59,116 bases of DNA from Hydrogenophilaceae bacterium (lineage in GTDB: Bacteria > Pseudomonadota > Gammaproteobacteria > Burkholderiales > Thiobacillaceae). The stretch is taken from contig JACAED010000102.1 of assembly GCA_013389025.1 (NCBI GenBank), positions 1-59,116 on the forward strand, read 5' to 3'. The translations under genes and the position numbers were made by a program. Positions 1 through 10,614 of this stretch are shown piece by piece. The notes under the pieces are model-generated. The model made no database searches and was not told the origin of the DNA. It saw nothing but the letters and a program-made list of their open reading frames with translations. The first letter of the stretch is position 1. Each line of letters begins with the position of its first letter.

Positions 1-1
1 A

Positions 2-232
2 GAGTGGAAACAGCGCGACCCCATCTACATCCTGCGCGACCGGCTGATTGCAGAAAATGCCATGACCATGGCCGACTACGAGGCCCTGGAAAAGGAAACC
101 GACGCCTACATCGAAAACGAGGTCATCAAGTTTGCCGAAGAGTCGCCAGAACCCAAAGTCGAAGAACTGGAAAAATACGTTCTTGCGGAACGCGAAACCC
201 AATTGCCCTGGCTTACGGGCAAGGCCGCTTAA
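2..232 (+). CDS. pdhA: Pyruvate dehydrogenase E1 component alpha subunit, C-terminal end (truncated by window start)
   Basis: Frame-2 translation EWKQRDPIYILRDRLIAENAMTMADYEALEKETDAYIENEVIKFAEESPEP..LPWLTGKAA* ends 12 bp before the E1-beta gene; PDH E1-alpha tail pattern. Confidence 0.85.
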   Translation, partial: EWKQRDPIYILRDRLIAENAMTMADYEALEKETDAYIENEVIKFAEESPEPKVEELEKYVLAERETQLPWLTGKAA

Positions 233-244
233 AGGAATGCAATA

Positions 245-1228
245 ATGGCAAACATCATGTACTGGGAAGCCATCCAGCGCGCGCACGACGAAGAAATGGC
301 CCGCGATCCGCTGGTCATCTGCATGGGCGAAGACATCGGCGTGGCCGGCGGTACCTACAAGGCCACCAAGGGCCTGTACGAGAAATACGGTCCTTTGCGT
401 GTCATCGACACACCCATTTCCGAAGGCAGTTACACGGGCCTGGGTATCGGCGCCTCTTTTCTGGGTGTACGGCCCATCATCGAAATCATGTCGGTCAATT
501 TCGCCTGGCTGGCCATGGACCAGATGTTCAATTCCGCCGCCAAAGTGCGCTATATGTCCGGCGGCCAGCTCACTGCGCCCTGCGTGTTCCGTGCCGCCGG
601 CGGCGCTGCGCATCAGCTGGGCGCCCAGCACTCCGCACGCATGGAAAAAGTCTTCATGGGCATTGCCGGCCTGCGCGTGGTGACCCCCTCCAATCCAAAA
701 CAGGCCTATGGTCTGCTGAAATCCGCCATCCGCTGCGACGACCCGGTGTTCATCAACGAGCACGAGCTCATGTACAACATGAAAGGCGACGTGCCGGACA
801 CCGAGTACTTCCATCCGCTGGAAGGCTCCGAAGTCACCCGCACCGGCACGGATGTCACATTGTTCGGTTACAACATTTCCGTGCACTGGAATTTGAAAGC
901 CGCGGAAATCCTCGACAAGCAGTACGGCATTTCCGCCGAGGTGGTGGATCTGTACAGTCTTGCCCCACTTGATCGCGAAGGCATCCGCAAGTCGGTATCC
1001 AAGACGCATCGCGCGGTGGTGAGCTGTGAGGACGAAGCGCCTGTATCGGTTGGCGCGGAAGTCATCTCCATCATCAACGAGGAATGCTTCTTCGACCTGG
1101 ATGCCGCGCCTGTGCGCATCAATTCCACCAATGTGCCCCAGCCATACAACCACACGCTGGAAAAGGCAACCATTCCCAATCATGAGGACGTGGTCAACGC
1201 CGTGTTGAAGATGTTCGGCAAAGCGTAA
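245..1228 (+). CDS. pdhB: Pyruvate dehydrogenase E1 component beta subunit
   Basis: Full ORF; transketolase-like E1-beta motifs (MGEDIGVAGGTYKATKGL, DTPISEGSYTGLGIGASFLGVRPI). Confidence 0.95.
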   Translation: MANIMYWEAIQRAHDEEMARDPLVICMGEDIGVAGGTYKATKGLYEKYGPLRVIDTPISEGSYTGLGIGASFLGVRPIIEIMSVNFAWLAMDQMFNSAAKVRYMSGGQLTAPCVFRAAGGAAHQLGAQHSARMEKVFMGIAGLRVVTPSNPKQAYGLLKSAIRCDDPVFINEHELMYNMKGDVPDTEYFHPLEGSEVTRTGTDVTLFGYNISVHWNLKAAEILDKQYGISAEVVDLYSLAPLDREGIRKSVSKTHRAVVSCEDEAPVSVGAEVISIINEECFFDLDAAPVRINSTNVPQPYNHTLEKATIPNHEDVVNAVLKMFGKA

Positions 1229-1238
1229 CAAACTTGAG

Positions 1239-1320
1239 AACCGCCAAGACGCAAAGAACGCTGAGAAAGACCTGCTTTTTTTCAAGAAAATTTCTCAGCG
1301 CCCGCCACGTCTCTGCGGTT
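1239..1320. repeat. Long-armed imperfect inverted repeat (family locus 1)
   Basis: Arms aaccgccaagacgcaaagaacgctgagaaa (1239-1268) and tttctcagcgcccgccacgtctctgcggtt (1291-1320), intergenic. Confidence 0.7.
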
Positions 1321-1341
1321 AAAGACTTTTAGGAATCAAGC

Positions 1342-4300
1342 ATGTCCCAACACTTTGCGATAACGATGCCCCAGCTCTCGGACACCATGACCGAGGGCGT
1401 GGTCGTCACCTGGGAAAAACAACCCGGCGACAAGGTCGAGCGTGGCGACATCGTGGCGACTGTCGAAACCGACAAGGCCATTATGGACGTGGAGGTATTC
1501 AAGGCCGGGTATCTGGCCGGTCCGTTAGCGGAAGTTGGCGCCACCATTCCGGTTGGCGGCGCGCTGGGCTACATCACCGATACGCCTGGCGACCTCGCCA
1601 TCGAAGCCAATGAAGTCGTGGAAGAAAAAGCCCAGACGGAAATGATCCCGCACCATGCGGGCACACCGATCGTCATGCCACAACTCTCTGACACCATGAC
1701 CGAAGGCGTGGTGGTGACCTGGGAAAAGGAACCCGGCGACGCCATCAAACGAGGCGACATCGTGGCCACGGTGGAAACCGACAAGGCCATCATGGACGTG
1801 GAAGTGTTCCAGGAAGGCTTTCTGTCAGGTCCGCTGGCCGATGTCGGCAGCGTGGTCGAAGTCGGCCACCCCATGGCCTTCATCGTCTCGGACAAGGACA
1901 AGGTCAACGACACCGGCGTCACCATCGGCGCAGATCACAAGGTCAAGGAATCCCACCCGATCAAACACAGCGACACGCCGCGCACGCCCAGCCTGCCCAT
2001 TCCCAAAACCGCGCCCGCCACGGCCCCTGCTGTTTCCCATCCGGGTGCCGCGCCCGCGCCGCGAGTTTCCGGCCGCAAGATTTCACCTTACGCGCGCAAA
2101 CTGGCCGGGCAAATGGGCGTCGATCTCAAGTCGCTGGCCGCTAGCGGTCCCGAAGGCATTGTGATTGCGGCCGATGTGGCACGCGCCCGCCCAAGCATGG
2201 CGGAAGTGGCGCATTCGCTGCCGCAGGTCGACGTGCCTGGCGCCGGGCGTCCCATGAGCTCAATGGAAAAGGCTGTCAGCCATGCCATGACGGCTTCGCT
2301 CACGCTGCCGACCTTCAACGTCACCATGAACATCGATACCGGCAAGCTGACCAGAGCCGCCAAGGCAGCGGGGGTGTCGGTCACGGTGGCCATCGCCAAG
2401 GCCTGCTCCGTGGCCATGGAAAAATTCCCGCGCATGAACTGGGCCTACCAGCCGGTGGACAAGCTGGTCGAGCGTCCCAACCATGACTTCGGCGTGGCCG
2501 TGAAATCCGACGACGGCGGCCTCGTCGTACCCATCATCAGTGGCATCGAACACAAAAGCCTGGCCACGATGCAGGCCGACTGGAATGACCTTGTTCCGCG
2601 TGCACGCATCCGCAAGCTGGCGCCAAGGGAATTTGCCAACCCCACGTTCACCATCTCCAACATGGGGATGTTCGGCGTGACCCATTTCACCGCCATTCCC
2701 ACACCCGGCATTGCTGCCATTCTGGCAATCGCCGCCAACGGCCCGCAAGGCACGCCGTTCACCATCACCGCCGATCATCGCGTACTGAACGGTGCGGACG
2801 TGGCCGGTTATATGGCCGAACTCAAACAAGTCATTGAAGCGCCCGAAGCCTGGATGGCGGGTAGCGCACCCGTTGCCGTCAGCGCCGTCACACCGGCGAA
2901 AACTTCCGCCCCGGCTTTCTCCATTCCCGAAGGCAACTGGGATTACCCGGTCGTCGTCATCGGCGGTGGGCCTGGTGGTGAGGATTGCGCGCGCGATCTC
3001 GCCGATCACGGCATCAAGGTCGCCATGATCAACAACGAACCCTTCCCGGGTGGCGAATGCCTGTGGCGTGGCTGCATTCCTTCCAAAGCCTGGCGCGCGG
3101 CGGCCGATATCATCCGCAACCGCGCGCACGATGCCGAGATCGGCATCACCGGTACGGACAAGCCCAAAATGGACTGGGCGCAGATCGAGAAGCACCGCCG
3201 CTGGGTCCAGCAGTCTCGCGGCGAAATGGCACTCAAGACCGATAAGGGCATGAAGATCGATGTCATCGAGGGCTTTGGCGAATTCGTCGATGCGCACACG
3301 GTAAAAGTCACTTCCCCCGATGGCGCGGTTCGCAACATAACCTTCGGCGCGGCGGTCATCGCCACCGGCGCGCCTGCTTTCGTGCCGCCTATTCCCGGTG
3401 CAAGAGAAAATTTGAGCACCGGCGGCGTCGTCACTTCCGATACCATCTGGAATCTGGCCAGCCCGCCGAAGAAAATGGCCATCGTCGGCGGCGGCGTCAT
3501 CGGCGTGGAAATGGCACAGATCTTCCGCGACTTTGGCTGTGAGGTACTCATGCTGGAACGCAACACCCGCATCCTCGCCGAAGTGGAAGAAGAGATTGCC
3601 AAAACCCTGATCGATCTGTTGGAAAAGGAAATCACCGTCGTCACCAACGCCAGCATCGAAGGCGTCGCCCGAAATTCCAGTGGCAACGCTTCTGGCGCCA
3701 TGCAAATTACTTACAAAAACAGCGCGGGCGAGGCAAAAACCTTTGACTGCGACGTGGTATTGATGGCCACCGGCAAACGCCCGGATACCAGCAAGCTCAA
3801 TCTCGACAAAGCTGGCGTCGCGCTGGACGGCGCTGCCATCCAGGTCAACAGCCGTTGCCAAACCTCGCGGCCGCATATCTTCGCTGTGGGTGACGTCATC
3901 GGTGGCTACATGCTGGCGCACACCGCCGCCACGCAAGGACGTGTGGCCGCCGACACCATTCTCGGCCACGACGCCGAGTACGATCAGGACAAGGATTGCG
4001 CCGTGACTTTCTCGCGCCCGCAGGCCGGCTTTGTTGGCCTGAGCCTGGCCCAGGCCAAGGCCAAAGGCATCGATGCCGTCGAGGCCAAAATGCCCATGAG
4101 CATCGACGCCAAGGCCATGATCACCGGCGAAACCGAAGGCATGATCAAGATGGTGGCAGACAAGGCCAGCGGCCGCATCATCGGCGTGCATTTCCTCGCC
4201 GACCATACCGATACGTTGATCGGCGCAGGCGTGATGATGGTCGCGGGTGAAATGACCCTCACCCAAGTTGCCAAGGCCATCTTCCCACACCCGACCCAGA

Positions 4301-4365
4301 CCGAACTTTTTGGAGAGCTAGCTCGGCGGATTCTGGCGCGTCTGCGGCGCACGGCAAAGAAATAA
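1342..4365 (+). CDS. Fused dihydrolipoyl acetyltransferase (E2, two lipoyl domains) and dihydrolipoyl dehydrogenase (E3)
   Basis: One 1007-aa ORF: two near-identical lipoyl domains (MPQLSDTMTEGVVVTWEK..ETDKAIMDVEVF), PSBD, E2 core ending DHRVLNGADVAGYM, then FAD domain VVVIGGGPGGEDCARDLADHG..GGECLWRGCIPSK and C-terminal HPTQTE. Confidence 0.93.
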   Translation: MSQHFAITMPQLSDTMTEGVVVTWEKQPGDKVERGDIVATVETDKAIMDVEVFKAGYLAGPLAEVGATIPVGGALGYITDTPGDLAIEANEVVEEKAQTEMIPHHAGTPIVMPQLSDTMTEGVVVTWEKEPGDAIKRGDIVATVETDKAIMDVEVFQEGFLSGPLADVGSVVEVGHPMAFIVSDKDKVNDTGVTIGADHKVKESHPIKHSDTPRTPSLPIPKTAPATAPAVSHPGAAPAPRVSGRKISPYARKLAGQMGVDLKSLAASGPEGIVIAADVARARPSMAEVAHSLPQVDVPGAGRPMSSMEKAVSHAMTASLTLPTFNVTMNIDTGKLTRAAKAAGVSVTVAIAKACSVAMEKFPRMNWAYQPVDKLVERPNHDFGVAVKSDDGGLVVPIISGIEHKSLATMQADWNDLVPRARIRKLAPREFANPTFTISNMGMFGVTHFTAIPTPGIAAILAIAANGPQGTPFTITADHRVLNGADVAGYMAELKQVIEAPEAWMAGSAPVAVSAVTPAKTSAPAFSIPEGNWDYPVVVIGGGPGGEDCARDLADHGIKVAMINNEPFPGGECLWRGCIPSKAWRAAADIIRNRAHDAEIGITGTDKPKMDWAQIEKHRRWVQQSRGEMALKTDKGMKIDVIEGFGEFVDAHTVKVTSPDGAVRNITFGAAVIATGAPAFVPPIPGARENLSTGGVVTSDTIWNLASPPKKMAIVGGGVIGVEMAQIFRDFGCEVLMLERNTRILAEVEEEIAKTLIDLLEKEITVVTNASIEGVARNSSGNASGAMQITYKNSAGEAKTFDCDVVLMATGKRPDTSKLNLDKAGVALDGAAIQVNSRCQTSRPHIFAVGDVIGGYMLAHTAATQGRVAADTILGHDAEYDQDKDCAVTFSRPQAGFVGLSLAQAKAKGIDAVEAKMPMSIDAKAMITGETEGMIKMVADKASGRIIGVHFLADHTDTLIGAGVMMVAGEMTLTQVAKAIFPHPTQTELFGELARRILARLRRTAKK

Positions 4366-4378
4366 AAGTCATATGCAG

Positions 4379-4418
4379 TTAAAACAGCCGGGGTCGCAAA
4401 CATGGCCCCGGTTGTTTA
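4379..4418. terminator. Hairpin terminator after the PDH operon
   Basis: acagccgggg...ccccggttgt inverted repeat followed by a T-rich tract. Confidence 0.55.
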
Positions 4419-4484
4419 TCTCCACCAGCGGACTGGCACGGCCAGGCACGGTGCAAGGACAGATTTACTGATAAAGTCTCCATC

Positions 4485-5084
4485 ATGCCGCCTATCACCC
4501 TCGCGCTGATTCTCATCAACGCCTTCGTCTATCTGCTGGGAATGTTTTCCGGGCCGGAAATCGTGCGCACGTTCGCATTATGGCCGCCGTGGATGGCCGA
4601 ACTTTTCCATCCCTGGCAACTGGTCACCTACAGCTTTCTGCATGGGTCTGCGCTGCATCTGGGCTTCAACATGTTCGCCATCTGGATGTTCGGCTCGGCG
4701 CTGGAAAGAAAATGGGGTGACCTGCGTTACCTGCTTACCTACCTCATCAGCGTAGTCGTGGCCGCCATGACCCAGATTGCCGTCAGCGGCTATCTCATGC
4801 GCTTTGGCGGCCCGGTAATCGGCGCTTCCGGCGGCGTGTTCGGGCTGCTGCTGGCCTATGCACTGTACTTCCCCAACCGCCATATCACGATATTTTTCCT
4901 GCCATTCGGGATACCCGCGCGCAGGTTCGTGCTGGGCTATGGGCTGATTGAACTGGTGCTGGGGGTATTCAGCACCTCTGCTGGCGTCGCGCACTTTGCC
5001 CACCTTGGCGGGCTGTTTGGCGGCTGGCTGGGGGTGCAGTACTTCCGGGGCCGAGGGTTGTTTGGTAAAGGCTGGAGGCATTGA
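4485..5084 (+). CDS. Rhomboid-family intramembrane serine protease
   Basis: Multi-TM; GASGGVFGLL catalytic Ser motif and AHFAHLGG catalytic His motif. Confidence 0.88.
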   Translation: MPPITLALILINAFVYLLGMFSGPEIVRTFALWPPWMAELFHPWQLVTYSFLHGSALHLGFNMFAIWMFGSALERKWGDLRYLLTYLISVVVAAMTQIAVSGYLMRFGGPVIGASGGVFGLLLAYALYFPNRHITIFFLPFGIPARRFVLGYGLIELVLGVFSTSAGVAHFAHLGGLFGGWLGVQYFRGRGLFGKGWRH

Positions 5085-5125
5085 ACCTGCCGGAAAGTAT
5101 TGAGTCTTCTACCTTCCCATAACCA

Positions 5126-5145
5126 ACGGGGCCTTACGGCCCCGT
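5126..5145. terminator. Bidirectional terminator between convergent genes
   Basis: Perfect ACGGGGCC-ttac-GGCCCCGT hairpin followed by TTT. Confidence 0.7.
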
Positions 5146-5149
5146 TTGC

Positions 5150-6115
5150 TTATGAAAACCAATTCAGGGACATGCGCCGTTTTACAGCCCAGCCCACTAG
5201 CCCCAATCCGGCAATCAGCGTGGCCCAGGTCTCGGGTTCGGGAACAGCCGTCACGTTATACGAAGCGCCGGCCGCAGAAGTAAAACTCACGCCGGACGGC
5301 AGAATGATTTGCGTGAGGGCCGCGGTCGAGTCGAAATCCGCCGACCCGGCAGAGTACGTATCGGAGCTATCCTCCGGAATACTGGAGCTGCTGGTCAGCG
5401 CCAAGACCGAAGCCAGTGTGTAGGTCACGCCATCGACCGGGTGAAAACGGAGTTCGAAGTTCCAGTCTACGCTCCCGTCCTCAGCCGTGCCTGAGGCGAC
5501 ATGGGTCTGGAAACCCGAATAGTCAGACGCAAAACCGGTCAGCGATCCGGAACTGAATTCTGCCGAGGCGACCGAAGCCATTTCGATCGGGTGGCCATAC
5601 CCATCAAACGGTGGGGTTTCGTCCGACGGCAGGCTGAATGGCAATGTGGGGTCGAAAACGCCGAACTGGTAATCGGCCCCGGCATCGTTCCACGCGCCAT
5701 CCAGGTGGAAGCGCAAAACGACCACACCGCTGGTGCTGACGCTGCTGAATGTCCATTCATCCATCCAGAAACTCATTGCGCTTGCATAGGATCCACTGCC
5801 GCGACCTACGGAGTGGGTGGAGACGCTCGCACGATTCGTGGCGTAAACGGTAGAGGCACTGGCATAGGCCATGGTAATGACACCCATACCCGCAAAAAAT
5901 GAACAGCCAGTCTCGCTGGCGCACGCATCGATTTCGCCTGCCGAGTCACGGCTGTCGGAATCGTAATCTTCAAAGAAAGTGGTGGTGTCAGTGACGTCAT
6001 TACGAAAGACATCATTGACAACCGCCACTACCTGCGTATCGATGGTGCCGGCAGCAAGCGCCACGCCCGGCAGCATCGCCATGGTGATGAGCAAGCGATT
6101 AAAGGCTGTAACCAT
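5150..6115 (-). CDS. PEP-CTERM sorting domain-containing secreted protein
   Basis: Signal peptide MVTAFNRLLITMAMLPGVALAA; C-terminal VPEPETWATLIAGLGLVGWAVKRRM (PEP-CTERM motif, TM, basic tail). Start set to internal Met. Confidence 0.88.
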   Translation of the reverse strand: MVTAFNRLLITMAMLPGVALAAGTIDTQVVAVVNDVFRNDVTDTTTFFEDYDSDSRDSAGEIDACASETGCSFFAGMGVITMAYASASTVYATNRASVSTHSVGRGSGSYASAMSFWMDEWTFSSVSTSGVVVLRFHLDGAWNDAGADYQFGVFDPTLPFSLPSDETPPFDGYGHPIEMASVASAEFSSGSLTGFASDYSGFQTHVASGTAEDGSVDWNFELRFHPVDGVTYTLASVLALTSSSSIPEDSSDTYSAGSADFDSTAALTQIILPSGVSFTSAAGASYNVTAVPEPETWATLIAGLGLVGWAVKRRMSLNWFS

Positions 6116-6724
6116 ATCCGGGTTCCTTTCTTGTCCAGAAAAATACGGGCTGCCCGCGACATCCGTTTGTGGCCGGCGGTATTGCGCGCCGCGAGGACAC
6201 GCGACAATTTCCACTATCGCGCAAACACCAAATCAGATTTTCATGACGCCCCCCTTACGACCAATTATTATTGATCCGGAACGGTATGATGCAGGCCAAG
6301 CTTTAGCCTGACGAGCCGGCCTACCAGTTATAACTTGACAGGCCGGGTCAACAAATGCCCGTAACTAAGCAAATTTTGTTCCTTTCTATATTTAAACTTT
6401 AACATCAACAGGTTACCTGAATGGCGCCACCCTGAAACTGTCCGGAATGTAAAAATCGCCGACATTTCCGGCTATCCGGAGCAGCCCCACAGCCCGAGGG
6501 CCAATTCCACAGTGGCCGAAACGAGATTTCGGGATTTGTCCACATCGGCGCCCTTCTGCAGCGCAGCGTGAATTGACAGCAGCTCGACGAATTCCGGCAA
6601 TCCGTTCAGTTTTGATGAATAATAGAGTCCACTCACCCCCAGAAAGACCTTTCTCCATCTATTGAAGCATTTCCCCAATGGGAACCCGGTTGTCCAATAA
6701 TCCCTCTCTTACTGCAGTCTCGAA

Positions 6725-7366
6725 TTGAGTTTTTCCGCACAGGCCGATCTTGATAAAATCCTTGCCGCCCTCAAGGGCCTGCACCGCGCCTTTCCGATCG
6801 AGCAGCGATTGAAAATCCAGGCTTGCGACAGCAGCAGGGAGACTTATCTCGCCGTGCTTACCCGGTGGATGCAAACCTCTGCCGCACCCGCGCCAACCGG
6901 CTTTGATGCCGAGGCACTGGAGGAGCTGATGGCGCTGGATGCGCTGTACTTCACCGAAGATGAACAGGCTCTAGGCGTGCCGCCTTTTTGTCCGGTCAAG
7001 ACCGACATCATCCTGCATTTTCCGCACGAGACCCTTTACGCCGTTTCCGCCATCGATGCGCTGGCCCTGCCGCGCCTCCTCGACGCTGCGGCTACCCTCG
7101 AAACCTTTTGCCCGGCAAGCGGACAGCCGATCCAATTTCGCATCGACGCGCAAGGCAGTCCGTTTGAAAGCGACCTCAGCAATGCGGTGGTCGCCTTTCG
7201 AAAGATCATTGAAGAGCCGCGTCACTACGCCCGCGACGTTGCCCCCGGCATCCGCTTCGTGCATCCTGCGCTGGCTGGGCAATTTAGCCAACATCTGAAT
7301 CTGGCCGAAGCCGCTGCCGTCGCGCATGGTTTTTATGCCTTTCAGCGCAGGCTGCTTCAGACCTGA
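6725..7366 (+). CDS. Alkylmercury lyase (MerB)-like protein, probably non-canonical active site
   Basis: LYAVSAIDALALPRLLDAAATLETFCPASGQPIQFRID parallels remembered MerB [38 protein letters not shown]; C-terminal FQRRLLQT vs FNRHLLQT. Confidence 0.6.
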   Translation: MSFSAQADLDKILAALKGLHRAFPIEQRLKIQACDSSRETYLAVLTRWMQTSAAPAPTGFDAEALEELMALDALYFTEDEQALGVPPFCPVKTDIILHFPHETLYAVSAIDALALPRLLDAAATLETFCPASGQPIQFRIDAQGSPFESDLSNAVVAFRKIIEEPRHYARDVAPGIRFVHPALAGQFSQHLNLAEAAAVAHGFYAFQRRLLQT

Positions 7367-7873
7367 ATGGCACCTCAAGGCCCACCCGAACTCCATCAGG
7401 TTTTTGGTTCTGCTTTCCTCAGAATCAGCATAGTGCTGGCGCTGATCTTGACGGGCTACCTCTTCTACAGGCATGCGACCCAACCCGACATGGAAGTCAT
7501 CCGCGCCAACGAAATCCGCCTGCAACGCCACAATGACGGCCATTACCGCATCAGCGGCAGCATCAACGGCAGCCCTGTCCAATTCATGCTCGATACCGGC
7601 GCCAGCATGGTCAGCGTTTCTGAAGAGGTCGCCCGACAGGCCGGCCTGAAATGCGACGCGCCCGCCAGTTTCACCACAGCCAACGGAAAAATCAGCGGCT
7701 GCGTCGCGCAGCGCGAGGAAATTGCGTTTGGCGAGTTTCGCCTGTTTGATGTGGACATCGCCATCATGCCCAATATGGACGATCTGGCTTTGCTGGGCAT
7801 GAATGCCCTGGGCCGGTTCGATCTGCAACAATCCGACGGAACCCTGATTATCCGCGCCAAGCGGGTAAAATAG
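7367..7873 (+). CDS. Retropepsin-like aspartic protease, membrane anchored (TIGR02281-type)
   Basis: N-terminal [24 protein letters not shown] active-site motif. Confidence 0.85.
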   Translation: MAPQGPPELHQVFGSAFLRISIVLALILTGYLFYRHATQPDMEVIRANEIRLQRHNDGHYRISGSINGSPVQFMLDTGASMVSVSEEVARQAGLKCDAPASFTTANGKISGCVAQREEIAFGEFRLFDVDIAIMPNMDDLALLGMNALGRFDLQQSDGTLIIRAKRVK

Positions 7874-7899
7874 CGGCTGTTTCAGTAGCCGTATTCTCC

Positions 7900-9474
7900 A
7901 TGTCCACCCTGCAAGATGAAATCCGCCGCCGGCGCACCTTTGCCATCATTTCACACCCCGACGCCGGCAAGACCACGCTGACCGAAAAACTGCTATGGTA
8001 TGGTGGCGCCATCCAGGTCGCGGGCGAAGTGCGCGCGCGCAAGGCCAGCCGCCACGCGACTTCGGACTGGATGGAACTGGAAAAACAGCGTGGCATTTCC
8101 GTCACGTCCTCGGTGATGCAGTTTCCCTATCGTGAGCACATCATCAACCTGCTGGACACGCCCGGCCACGAGGATTTTTCTGAGGACACCTACCGCACTT
8201 TGACCGCCGTCGACTCGGCAGTGATGGTCATCGACTCGGTCAACGGCGTGGAAGCGCAGACCATCAAGCTGCTCAATGTCTGCCGCATGCGCGACACCCC
8301 CATTCTCACCTTCATCAACAAGCTCGACCGCGAGGGCAAATCGCCGATCGAACTGCTGGACGAAATCGAATCGGTGATGGAAATGCAGTGCGCGCCGATG
8401 ACCTGGCCCATCGGCATGGGCAAACGATTCCGCGGTGTGTACCACCTCTATGACGACAAGGTGCTGGTATTCGACCCGCAAGCCGACAAGGGCACGGGCG
8501 AGATCATTGAAGGCCTGAACAATCCCGTGCTCGACGCCCGTATCGGCGACCAGGCGGCTGAGCTGCGCATGGAAGTCGAGCTGGTGCGTGGCGCGTCCCA
8601 TGCCTTCGACCGCGAGGCCTATCTCGCGGGCAAGCAGACGCCGGTGTTCTTTGGCTCGGCGGTGAACAACTTCGGCGTGCAGATGCTGCTGGATGCCATC
8701 GTCGACCTGTCGCCCCCACCCAAGCCTCGCCCGACCGAAACGCGCGAGGTGCAACCCGAAGAGCCGAAATTCTCCGGCTTCGTGTTCAAGATTCAGGCCA
8801 ACATGGACCCCCGCCACCGCGACCGTATCGCCTTCGTGCGCGTGTGCTCCGGGCGCTTCGACCGTGGCATGAAAATCAGACAGGTGTCCACCGGCAAGAC
8901 ACTCGCGGTCAACAACGCCATCACCTTCATGGCGCAGGATCGCAACACGGCAGAAGAGGCCTATGCCGGCGACATCATCGGCATTCCCAACCACGGCACC
9001 ATTCGACTGGGGGATGCGTTCAGTGAAGGTGAAGCGCTCAAGTTCACCGGCATCCCCTCCTTCGCGCCGGAATTGTTCAGGAAGGCCCGCATCAAGAATC
9101 CGCTCAAGATGAAGCAGTTGCAGAAAGGTTTGCAGCAGCTTGCCGAGGAAGGCGCCACGCAACTGTTCAAGCCGCTCGCCACCAACGACCTGATCCTTGG
9201 CGCGGTCGGCGCGCTGCAATTCGATGTCGTCGCCCACCGGCTGGAAAACGAATACGATGTAGACGTCGCCTTCGAGCCCTGCGAATACGCCACGGCCCGG
9301 TGGCTGCGGGGCTCGGACAGCGATCTCAAGCAATTGACCGACAAATACGGCTACAACGTGGCGCTGGATGGTGCCGAAGAGTACGTCTACCTTGCCCCCA
9401 ACCGCGTCAACCTGCAACTCACCCAGGAGCGGTTTCCGGATGTCCGGTTTCTGGAAACGCGTGAGATATTTTGA
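7900..9474 (+). CDS. prfC: Peptide chain release factor 3
   Basis: GTPase motifs [34 protein letters not shown]3 full length. Confidence 0.96.
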   Translation: MSTLQDEIRRRRTFAIISHPDAGKTTLTEKLLWYGGAIQVAGEVRARKASRHATSDWMELEKQRGISVTSSVMQFPYREHIINLLDTPGHEDFSEDTYRTLTAVDSAVMVIDSVNGVEAQTIKLLNVCRMRDTPILTFINKLDREGKSPIELLDEIESVMEMQCAPMTWPIGMGKRFRGVYHLYDDKVLVFDPQADKGTGEIIEGLNNPVLDARIGDQAAELRMEVELVRGASHAFDREAYLAGKQTPVFFGSAVNNFGVQMLLDAIVDLSPPPKPRPTETREVQPEEPKFSGFVFKIQANMDPRHRDRIAFVRVCSGRFDRGMKIRQVSTGKTLAVNNAITFMAQDRNTAEEAYAGDIIGIPNHGTIRLGDAFSEGEALKFTGIPSFAPELFRKARIKNPLKMKQLQKGLQQLAEEGATQLFKPLATNDLILGAVGALQFDVVAHRLENEYDVDVAFEPCEYATARWLRGSDSDLKQLTDKYGYNVALDGAEEYVYLAPNRVNLQLTQERFPDVRFLETREIF

Positions 9475-9508
9475 TCTCTATCTTACAAAACCACGCCCGG
9501 AGAAAATC

Positions 9509-10603
9509 ATGCGCATGATCGTTTTGCTATTGAGTATGCTGATACCCGCCGCCTCGCTGGCCGCCATGCTGGTAGCCATCGACGTGCCGCCACTGGAGGG
9601 CGCAAATATCAACCAGCAATTTGGTACCGATCCCAAACAGGCCTTCATGCCAAAGAAAGCCCTCAACAGCCCGCGTGCGCCGGTTTTCCAGATTCATGCC
9701 AGCGACCCGGACACCCAACCATTGCCTTATTACAGAATCGCGCCGGATACCTATTTTTTCTTTGGCAACATCGCCGAAGTCGATGGCATCAACCGCGGCT
9801 TCAACGGCAATGCCGGGTTCGTCGTCACCCGGGATGGCGTGCTGGTGCTGGATGCCCTGGGCACACCTTATCTGGGCCGGCGCATGATCGCCACCATCCG
9901 CAAGGTCACGAAAAAGCCCATCCGCTATCTGGTCATCTCACACGCCCATCCGGATCATTACTATGGCGCTTCTGCCTTCGCCAGTATCCCGGGTATCCGG
10001 ATCATCAGCCATGCCGGGACCGAAGCCTATGCCTACTCCACCACTATCGAAAGATCGGTTGGGTACCGTAAAGTCTTCCTGCCCGCGGAGATGAGGAATT
10101 TTCGTGCGGTGGTGCCAGACATCCTGATTGGCGGCGGCAATCCTTCGCACCTCGTCATCAAGCTGGGTGGAAAGACCTTCGAGATTTACGATACCGGCTT
10201 TCATCACTCGCATGGCGATCTGGTCATGTGGCAGAAGGAAGACCGCATCCTGTGGATCTCCGACCTGGCATTCAATGGCAGGGTGACCTATATCGGAGAC
10301 GGCCACCTGCATGAAATCGGCGCCATGCAGGACTGGGTGCTGAAGCAGTTTCCCAATGTGGCCATGATGGTGCCCGGGCATGGCGCGCCGCAAACTCCGC
10401 CGTTTTCCATGGTGGCCAGCACACGCCGCTATGTCGATACGCTGACCGAAACAATGCGTGCTGCCATCAAGCAAGGCCAATCCCTGCAGGATGCCGTGCG
10501 CCTCGCCGGCATCAGGGAGTTCGAGACCTGGCCGCTGTATGACCTCAATCACTGGATCAACGCCAATTTCGTTTACCGCACACTCGAAGAAGAACTCTTC
10601 TGA
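9509..10603 (+). CDS. Secreted MBL-fold metallo-hydrolase
   Basis: Signal peptide [28 protein letters not shown] metal-binding motif; start moved to internal ATG after prfC. Confidence 0.85.
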   Translation: MRMIVLLLSMLIPAASLAAMLVAIDVPPLEGANINQQFGTDPKQAFMPKKALNSPRAPVFQIHASDPDTQPLPYYRIAPDTYFFFGNIAEVDGINRGFNGNAGFVVTRDGVLVLDALGTPYLGRRMIATIRKVTKKPIRYLVISHAHPDHYYGASAFASIPGIRIISHAGTEAYAYSTTIERSVGYRKVFLPAEMRNFRAVVPDILIGGGNPSHLVIKLGGKTFEIYDTGFHHSHGDLVMWQKEDRILWISDLAFNGRVTYIGDGHLHEIGAMQDWVLKQFPNVAMMVPGHGAPQTPPFSMVASTRRYVDTLTETMRAAIKQGQSLQDAVRLAGIREFETWPLYDLNHWINANFVYRTLEEELF

Positions 10604-10614
10604 CCAATCCGTAC

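Noticed and set aside
2260-4290. 676-aa minus-strand ORF
   Set aside because: Antisense shadow of the E2-E3 fusion gene.
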